This document shows, piece after piece, positions 55,601-64,000 of a stretch of DNA of 64,000 nt. Numbering within the stretch: the first letter of the stretch is position 1; every line of letters begins with the position of its first letter. Location: assembly GCA_021234155.1 (NCBI GenBank), contig JAJEKV010000005.1, forward strand, positions 29,493,350-29,557,349, in the 5' to 3' direction. Under the pieces are notes generated by a model, which made no database searches, was not told the DNA's origin, and saw only the letters and a list, made by a program, of their open reading frames with translations. Source of the stretch: Isoetes taiwanensis. Lineage: Eukaryota; Streptophyta; Lycopodiopsida; Isoetales; Isoetaceae. The position numbers and the translations under genes were made by a program.

Positions 55601-58600
55601 GCCAGGTTAGAAATAAATTCAAAGTGGAAGCACACTTACGAAGGCATATCTTTAGCACACTTGTCGGCTAAGATCGACGACTCATTGATCTCCTTTCCTT
55701 CTAAAGAAACAAGCTGAATAACCTTTGCCTTGGTAACTCCTTTAACTCCAACTGTAATCTATAGTGATCTTGTATTTGGATAATCTATAGTGCTCAACTG
55801 CTCTTGTAATATCTGAGAAGAAAAAAATATACGGCTCCTTGTATGAGTATCTAGTATGTTAACATCACGGAAGGTAAATCCATTTTCTAGTCGCGAAGGG
55901 CCACACCAAAAAGAATCAATAGCTTTTCTACACAGAGTGAGAACATGGGATTCTTATATGATCATATTCAACATACCCACACAAATTTCTTCTTGATACA
56001 TTTTTTACCCGGATTACTTGTCCCATACTTTGTATTATTACAAGCGATTTAATTCAAGGTAAAATATTCAATACTCATCCACCGCAGTTTTTTTTATCGA
56101 GGCCATATCCATCAACATTATTTATATCAATAGCTAATTAATGAAGCTTAAGTTAAGACCAAATGCCAATAAAAATATTTCCTTTGTTTTCAAAAAAATT
56201 TAATAGTAAATACAATATATGATCCAAAAGGTATTCCAATTAACATTTAGGAAATCATTTCCTTTATACAATTATAACTTAGGATTTAGAAGTAAACCAT
56301 CACACAACTATTTGCCTCACCACAAAATCCTTGTTTATGGTCATACACCACTAATCTACGATCTCACCATATCACTTGTTAGCACATCACCCGTTGGTTT
56401 TCAAGAACTTCATGTTCTCCACCGAGAATAGAAAAACATTAAGGAGAAGAAGTTTAGGTTACACGATTTTTATGCGCCTCAATATCAGTAATTTGCATTT
56501 GCGAAGAGGGAAGAACTTGCTTAAGTTTGGCTCCATTTGCCTTTGAAATTATTCATGGCGATTCCTGCCAATTTCTTAAACTAAGCGGCTTCCTAAGTTG
56601 TAGCAAAGCCAGGCGATCAAAACAAACTAAAACAACCACCCGACCATGGTTGCTAAGGCAGCCGGTCTTGAGTATATGGCATCGCATAAGCCCTCTCTGG
56701 CTATGGCACAATTTATGGCAGAGACCCTCTCACAGTGCGCCCCGCAGGGGAACACATCGAGTCTTCACCAAAATAAGTAATAGAAACCCTAAGAAACCAT
56801 GGCGGCCAATCAGCGTCATACAGACAAAAATCATGGCGCCAATGAAGCATGAATGGCGACCACCCTAACAAGTTTTGATTTTAAAGTCACATCATATTTT
56901 TGTTTCACGTGGTAGACACCTAGATAGGCTAAACACGAAAGAATGTTGTACAAAAAAAAATAACACGCTAAAATTACAAAAACACGCTTGTATAGTCTAA
57001 ATCTTTACAAGCATATTCCAAGCATCCAACTACATCCGGCTAGTCCTTCCCTTGGCAACAAACTGAAATTGGATGGCATGAATTACTCTCGTTCGACTGG
57101 AATCTATGGCACAAACCAGCTGTTTTCTTACCAAACACCCCATTTCGAGACCTAGCAAGCATTTTCAGCAAGATGGTGGAAGAAGCAGCAATATAGGGTT
57201 CCAAGCTTTCTGCAGCCATGGGAGATTAACGTAAGCATGCATCAGCCAAAATGTCCCAAAATTAAAATGCCCAGAACCTGTACTGGAGGCTTCAGATGTT
57301 GATATGAAGAGTAACTCATTTGCAAGATTATATCCCAGGTGCCACATTCCTGATTATCTTGGGGAAATAGTTTTTGTGTTTTCATTTAAGCGTGTCTGAT
57401 CATGTTTGGGGCTAGGTAACGATTTTCAAAAGAAAAACATGGAAAATTTTGTCTACCAAGGAGACTAATACTGGCACGACGCCCTTTGCTGCACTGATTT
57501 CGCCAGCAATAGCAGTTCCAGCTCTTTAGGGTTTGGGAGTTCTGTGCTTCCGAGAGTTTTGGGCTGGGAGATTCTGATATATACACTATCCGCGAGTACG
57601 TATGTCTGTCTTGCTTTTATTATTTAGTTGCAAATGGGTCTTTCCATTTCTAACAAGCACCTAAAGGCTAAAGAATTACTACCATATATTCATATCGCAA
57701 TAACACAGGAGTGATAATGGGGCGATGAAGATATAGTCTATCATTTCTTACATTATTAACGCGCCTTGGGCCATGCCTGGCTTCTTGTAGCTGTGATTAT
57801 TCAAGTGATTTTACTCTTCATATGTTCCATAGTCTGGACACATGGCTTAGTAAAGCAGACTTAGTAGCGCCATCTAGTAGTTTTTTATATTATATCTTGT
57901 GGATTTCCCAGAGCTTTTCGGGGACATGGGACTGTGGTTCAACTTTGAGAGCTGTTGATACTCCTCAAGTATAGATAAACTTCCCAATTATGGGGTTCAA
58001 TTTATCCATCATACTTAGCGCCAACTTTTGCTCTCTAAGCATTAGTAATACATACATGTTAATAGCCACAACAACTGCTTTTAGGGAGAAGACAAAGCTG
58101 ACTCTAGGGCTTTGGAATTATCTACTTAAACAGCTTGGTTTTCTGAAGCAAGTTCAAACATCTACTAATAAACCATTTCTATAGGCTGGATTGGATGTTC
58201 TTCACAGTATTTTAGCACCATGTTTTGTGTAGATGACGTATCAAGCTGATTTATTCCTACAAGGGGAGGAAAAGTGATTGGGGATCGTTGTATACAACTC
58301 TTGGTACAGTTAATCTACTTGCTCTTCTCATAAATATTAATTTGGATATAGGCGTTTAGTTGTCTAGATTATGATATAGGGTCCTCCACCTCATGTCTCT
58401 CTTGGAATGAACTGTAGTTTTGTCTCACGAAAAACTATGGACTGGGAATCTGGTGATATGCCTTTGAAGCTACTTTTACAGAATCGGTAAAAATGTGCAT
58501 GTGTGTAAATGGTTTGAATCGCTCTGGATTCTTAGTACGCAGATATTTATTGTAACTTCACCGCATATTTTCGTGTTTTTGTTTTCAATAGTTCAAATTA

Positions 58601-61600
58601 CCATTTTGGGTTTTGTGTATTTCAGTCCCTTCTTAAAGCTACAGTAGGGAAAAGATCTTCTAGAAAATGCTATTTGGGATCCGTTGTATCCTAATGGCTC
58701 ATATTAGTTCTGCGTGGAGGAATGAAGGTAGCTCTAGATCTATCTGTTATGCTATGTGGAGCATAGATGTATCCTTGCCTGGATTTTTTGTAAAATCTAT
58801 TTCTTTCCTCAGTTGTGAAGGCTGCAGGTTGAAAATCTTGTTACAAAAGCGGTATTCAGGAGCGGTTGGACCAAGGTCAGTTCGACACTTCTGAATATTG
58901 AGAAACAGGTTTGCCCTTATACAACAGTTTACATAACTTTAAGAAAATTTTGCAGTTAACATCAGCAGGCATCACGGTTGCAGCAAAAGAAATCTTTCCT
59001 GGCCAATGAATTTCTTGTTGTTTTAATGGACGATGGAAAAATGAGGGCAAAGCAACCATCTAAAGTCAAAATCATTGATCAGAAGCCGGGTGAGGTAGAT
59101 TGCAAATAGAAGAAAGGAATTTTATTGGATTGTTCAAGGTTTTGCTAACCCGGGTTCTTAGTGTTATAATGGAGAGAGGAGAGAATGATAAAATTGTGAA
59201 GCTAAATAACAGGTCAGTCTGAATAGTATGTACATATCACATATATAATCAATACATTGCAATTTAACTTTAAATCCTTCTAAAGTGGCATCTATGCATG
59301 TGTGTATATCTAACTGCCATGGTGTATCACATGATTTGAAATACATACATAGATCAATTACTACAAAGAGTTTACTCAGGTAGCTATTTGTAACAGCTGA
59401 AAGTTAATTATCTTACTTCTGTTCTATGGGCCAAAAGGACGTTTTAGTTCAGTTTGAAAGTTGAGACAGCAAAAGGGTAGAATGGAGTTTATGAAGGTGG
59501 GGAGTTAAAAAGCTATTGGGGTGGTGGAGATGTTACCAGAAAACTGAAGTAATAATGTAGAGATGGGGCTGGGGCAGGACATCAAATCCTACTCATCTTT
59601 ATGGTAAATACAATATGGCTAACATGACAAGAATATTAGGAGAGAATCCATCATTAATTTATTTTATTTGCTAATTTTAAATATGTTTTATATTTACTAA
59701 TGAATTTAGCGGATTATCAGGTCCTTGGTAGCGAAGTGCAAATGAAGATGGCCCGCCGATGTAGTCAGTAAGGAGCCCAGAAGAAAGAGAGCACCTTCAA
59801 TTAAGATTTTTCATTCACTATTTTTTCAAGATAAGGAGCTTGCCCTATCTTATCCATTGTAGGCTAGTGAATTTGGCTAGCGTTATAAGTGGGATCCTTT
59901 AAAAGTCGAGGTTTTTCTATGATTGAGGTATACAAACTTTATTCCTTCACAAGGTCTAATAGGCGAGATAGGTTGATTACTGCATGTGTAGGCAATTCAG
60001 CGATGTGGCAATGTTCCAAAGGATTCCCCAGGAGAATCTGTAGAGAACTTTAACATTTCAACATGAATAAACTATAACTGTATACAAGTACAGTATGATC
60101 TTTAGACGTCTACCTAAATCTCTTTAAGTAGTTGATAATTATGGCGCCCGATTTGCTATACTGAACATTCAACAGGACGGAGACACTTTACGCTGCAAAG
60201 GCGACTTATATCCCTGATTTAACATAACAGATTAGTCTCTGTAGTCACTATTTTTGACCCTAATCCCATTTATTTGCTTAAGAAGTATGAATGGCCTGTA
60301 GCATTCTTATATTGCAGATTTTTGAATCTGTCATTTGTGTCACTGCATTGTGTAGGTGCATCCAATGTCATATGGATTTTCTATTTACATATTTTGTATG
60401 CATTGAAATGCGTTTGAAGTTATATAGGCACCCTAGTTACTCTTCTAAAACCTGCTGCAACTTCTGGTGGGCTTCCCTTGGACTATAGCTGAAGAGCTTG
60501 AGAATGAGATTATGTTTCATAGATTTTTGTCTGTCAAGCTGGTCTCCATCCTGAAAGTTCCAAATGCAGGGCACCAAGGCATTAATAAAACATTCAATTT
60601 GACCTCTCCATCATAAAATTAATGTATCTGCAGCACGATGAACCGAGGCACTATTTACACCTGGTAACATGTACTGAGGACCAATAATGTCTGAGGAACA
60701 CGATATTATGACATCTATTGTGAGCCATGACACATTGATCTTTATTATACAGTGACACATCATCTATGAATCAGTATTCAACAGGCATACAACATCCTTG
60801 ATATAATGCCATGCATGTTTTGGTAATAGTGTCACCATTATCATAGATGTTTTCCTTATTGTAGTCTTTGGCTAAGCCCAGTTGTTCATGAGTTGTTCAT
60901 GAGATCAGGAGTAAAACAGATAAGCTTTATATCAAATATTTTGGCCTGTATATACTTCTATATGAACAGCAAATCCTTGGGAAGTATTTGTCAAAACTGG
61001 CTGCTTGCTACATCACATATGGATCTATTGCAGCGTTTAGTCACTGCATTATGGTGTGTATAGTAGGCTGTCTTTTTAATTCTTGCTTTAATGCAAAAAT
61101 CATTGTAACCGTGGATGCTTTGAGCGTAAATAGCTAGTGTTTTTTGCAAAAGTAAGTTCATGATAAGAGGCAGATCATGTTTATCATAGAAGCAGCCTGT
61201 GTGCTTGGAGGTTATTTGACTGATTATACGGGCTGTGTAGATATCGTTGTCCTATGAGTGTTTATGTTTGGCTAAAGAATAAGCTAGTTGGAAATAGCAA
61301 AAAATAGCCTGTCTCTAATCTAATGAAGCGGCCAGAGCAGCATTTGGTTAACAAATATTCCTGTTTTCCTGTTTTGTAACCAAGAAAAAAGAGGAAAAAT
61401 AGAAAAATGCCAGCTCATCGTCGGACTTTTTTGTTGGTCAATCAAAAGTCTTTTATTAGTCATACAGAATGGTTCAAATTACATATGCTATATTTCATTC
61501 ATCTTATTTGGCGTAAAGTCAGGAGAGAAGCCTAGATCCGGTACGAGGCCTATGATGCCTGCCACATGGCAGCAATTCTTTACAAAGAATGTTGCCTCGC

Positions 61601-61614
61601 CGCCCCGCCTCACA
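52698..61614. other. Long stretch without recognised genes
   Basis: About 8.9 kb of AT-rich DNA with only short, featureless open frames. A TATATATCAGA box on the - strand near 57585 and CCAAACCCTAAAGAGC just downstream resemble a plant promoter and leader, but no coding sequence could be followed from there. TTAGGGTTTCT(A) words near 56780 (on the - strand) are also leader-like. Confidence 0.35.
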
Positions 61615-61857
61615 TTACGCATTGCACCGCAGATTCTTATCTATCTTTGATGGATAATGCGACACATGGCGGTGGAATCCCCAGCCGTGACTTCCGCGTT
61701 GCCGCGAATGACCTGCGACTTTAATTTGATGGATTGGCCCGAGGACTCCGCATTTCGGCGCGTTATCCGATCTTCCTCGAAGTGAGATTGAAGCCACATA
61801 GCGTTTACGTATCTGAGAAAGCTTCACCAAATGCGCAAATTTTTGTAGCGGCGCCAC
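61615..61857 (-). CDS. Hypothetical 80-aa ORF
   Basis: The - strand frame MAPLQKFAHLVKLSQIRKRY, then VASISLRGRSDNAPKCGVLG and on to a stop, is Arg/Lys/Ser-rich with no acidic start, a composition seen in organelle-targeting leaders. It lies in a local GC-rich island. No family was recognised and it may be chance. Confidence 0.2.
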   Translation of the reverse strand: MAPLQKFAHLVKLSQIRKRYVASISLRGRSDNAPKCGVLGPIHQIKVAGHSRQRGSHGWGFHRHVSHYPSKIDKNLRCNA

Positions 61858-62722
61858 TTATAGGTAAGTCGCTGCTGCTTCTTCAAGCCAAGGCTATTCC
61901 TTTTTAAGTAGTACATAATAGTTGGAGATTCAAAAATACGGCAAATTATTTTTTATGGAATTGTGTTCTTTTGCGAAATTGTGACATGTTTTGGCATAGT
62001 GGCCCCGCTTTTGCCTTCTTTATTTTACTTGTTCGGAAAAGTTTTTCTTCTTGTTTCATATGTTCTTGGCGTTCTAAATTCTTACCTACATTTTGCACAT
62101 ATACACAAAGTTCACTACGATAACGTGATATTAGAAAAATTTGGTTTAGGTTTTCTCAACTAAGACTTCGGCCACCCTAGGATTTTTTAATCAAAAACAC
62201 GTTAGTCGTTAGATTTTGAAGATGTTAGATATTTCTATTTGGCAAGCTTCTCTGGGAACTAAAGCGAGATGGGTCTTTACTTGAGGGGTGAAATGGTGAA
62301 ATTGATGTTCGGCTCAAAGCAGGGGCGCTAACTACGCCCATCGCTCTTGCTTGGCCCAGTAATTATGGGATTTTGTTTGATTTTACAAGGCTCAAGGTTT
62401 TATTTTGTTTGTGCTTGATTGACTAGATTTTCCTTACTGCTTCTCACAGATTCTTGTCTTGATTTATTGTGACTATTTGCTCTTATTCTTACTTAGCTTT
62501 GTTGTATGGATTAGAGTGGCTCTTGTCTTTGTCTTGATTTGCTTGCTCTTAACATGCGGATTGCCGCACATTTGCAGTCTCTCCCTCTCTCTCAAAATCA
62601 ATTTGTTTTGGCTTACTTGCGTTCTGATGCTCATTTTAGGTTGGAGTTCAATGGTTTAATCAATAGTTCAAGGTTTTTTATTTTATAAAAGAAAGAGCCG
62701 ATTAAGGATTCTCAAGAATTGA
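61858..62722. other. Intergenic, nothing recognised
   Basis: AT-rich sequence with hydrophobic chance frames. No gene, RNA or repeat was identified. Confidence 0.3.
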
Positions 62723-63124
62723 TAAGCTACTTTGATATAAACTACCATTTATGCTGAACATATACATATCGGTTTGCCTCTAGGGGCAAACTAGCCGTAT
62801 ATTGGGTTTGTAGCATATCCTAGGTAAAGATAAGGAATATACCTAAGATATCTTTGTGGCCTCCAAACCCATTGTTCTCTGTAAAGCTGGCGATTTAAGT
62901 GTTACGGATGTGAGGATGTTTCCAATACCGTAGCTGGCGGGGTAGAGCGAGCTCAATCGATTCTTGGTCCTACTCATTTCTTCCCCATTTGCCCTAATCG
63001 AAGTAGTTTCATGAGTCTTTTGCTCTTTGCTTTTCTTTCCAGTGCTTGGATACAAATCGTCTTTGGTATGTTTTATGTTAATCCCTACCCCAAAGCTTGA
63101 CTTGATTTTTCTTTGGTTACCAAT
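62723..63124 (+). repeat. ~400-bp direct repeat, copy 1
   Basis: Matches 63573-63980. Shared blocks include TTTGATATAAACTACCATTT, ACATATACATATCGGTT, TATACCTAAGATATC, CCAAACCCATTGTTCTC, AAGTAGTTTCATGAGTCTTT and TGCTTGGATACAAATCGTCT. It contains the small hairpin GTTTGCCTCTAGGGGCAAAC. Confidence 0.85.
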
Positions 63125-63572
63125 GGGGCGTTTGAAGGATTCATACTCGTGGATATCGAGGCGAGAATTTGAACCATTGTAATCTTCAAGATTGAGTATT
63201 TGAACTTCGAAACAAGTCTTTTATAGAAGAAAGTTAAAAAGAAAACATGGAACCACTGCTTTGGCCGGATCTATCTGCAGCTATCATCAAATGGAAAAGG
63301 CCAAAAATTTGTCAATAACGGATAATTGCTGTTTACTCGAAAAAGAGACTTACTAGATGGTGTTCTTTGGGGAATTACCATGATTTGCTTAGCTCCTCTT
63401 GAGCCTTTGAAGATCTTATTTAGGAGCTAATGGAATGCATGGATCTTTGTTCACATAGTTAATGATCATTTATTAGCATAGTTGATGGCTAAACTAGCGG
63501 TATATACTTGTGTTAGAAACACATAGATACATGAATGCAAAGAAAACCGTTAGAGTTATAAGAATTGATTAA

Positions 63573-63980
63573 ATTAAGCTAACTTTGATATAAACTACCA
63601 TTTATACCACCTGAACATATACATATCGGTTGCCATTTGTGTGGGTTGCCTCTAGGGGGCAAACCTTAAACTATGTGGGTTTGTGGCATATCTAGGTAGA
63701 TCTTTGGGAATATACCTAAGATATCATTGTGCTCCAAACCCATTGTTCTCATGGCTAGCGGTCTACGTGGATTGCGGATCATGGATATTTCCAACCATGG
63801 CGAGAGCAGAGGCTCAATTTTGATTCTTAGTCTACTCATTTCTTCATTTGCCCTAATCCAAGTAGTTTCATGAGTCTTTTGCTCTTCTTTTTTCTTTCTA
63901 GTGCTTGGATACAAATCGTCTTGGTATGTTTTATGTGCAATCCCTACACCCAAAAACTGACGGTTTCTTTGGTTACCAGC
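63573..63980 (+). repeat. ~400-bp direct repeat, copy 2
   Basis: Second copy, 850 bp downstream in the same orientation, differing by short indels (for example around GGTTGCCATTTGTGTGGG). The pair could be LTRs of a small element or two units of a longer tandem repeat continuing past the window end. Confidence 0.85.
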
Positions 63981-64000
63981 GAAATTTGTAATGCGTAATG

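Noticed and set aside
57386-57600. Possible - strand promoter and first exon
   Set aside because: A TATA-like box and CCAAACCCTAAAG leader are suggestive, but no coding sequence could be followed; mentioned only in the stretch description.
62459-62659. Hydrophobic 66-codon frame resembling a small membrane protein
   Set aside because: Composition of TTG/CTT-rich DNA gives such frames by chance; no homology or context.

Overview
This window looks like nuclear DNA from a land plant with a large, transposon-rich genome. The evidence is three class III (secretory) peroxidase loci, a piece of a COPT/CTR copper transporter, Ty1/copia and Ty3/gypsy chromovirus elements, a plant-type LINE and several small inverted-repeat elements. 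A fern, gymnosperm or other large-genome plant would fit, but nothing seen here fixes the species. Almost every recognisable reading frame is broken by small insertions and deletions. Paired repeats (LTR versus LTR, array unit versus unit) also differ mainly by short indels in C/G-rich contexts, so some frameshifts may be assembly or base-calling errors rather than true decay. A run of exactly 100 N at 47925-48024 marks a scaffold gap.

Layout. 1-11 kb: a peroxidase gene (PRX1) on the + strand, split at the end of its first exon by a 9.7-kb LTR retrotransposon with ~1.58-kb LTRs. Its interior has no recognisable gag or pol, but holds a head-to-tail trimer of a tRNA-derived SINE-like unit and the tract-plus-LTR start of a related element. 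11-14.3 kb: two clusters of a short hairpin motif (GGTTCGC...GCGAACC), a 98-nt miRNA-precursor-like hairpin, and a heavily frameshifted three-exon peroxidase pseudogene (PRX2) on the - strand. 14.3-23 kb: a 202-bp TG...CA element with terminal inverted repeats and a 5-bp target duplication, a COPT-type copper transporter locus, and a dense bidirectional array of GGAAACCTCCCC motifs, with tandem duplications and otherwise unrecognised sequence.

23.6-31 kb: a LINE whose ORF1 and endonuclease ORF lie in one frame separated by stop codons. It is followed by a pair of ~450-bp inverted repeats about 2.9 kb apart that enclose a third peroxidase locus (PRX3) and a reversed piece of the LINE reverse transcriptase. 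31.5-37.5 kb: a truncated Ty1/copia element on the - strand, a TA-flanked inverted-repeat element, and a Ty3/gypsy fragment on the + strand. The fragment is cut at 37521 by the LTR of a - strand chromovirus (37.5 to at least 45.2 kb), whose gag gene carries a 294-bp MITE with a perfect 6-bp target duplication. 47-52.7 kb: short repeats, the gap, then a tandem array of four ~1.1-kb units. 52.7-64 kb: no gene recognised, ending in two ~400-bp direct repeats.

The host genes appear to be a local cluster of related peroxidases in alternating orientation (+, -, +) plus one copper transporter. The peroxidases would act in the cell wall or apoplast, and the transporter would supply copper; no functional link between them is shown by the sequence. 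The rest is nested mobile DNA and repeats.
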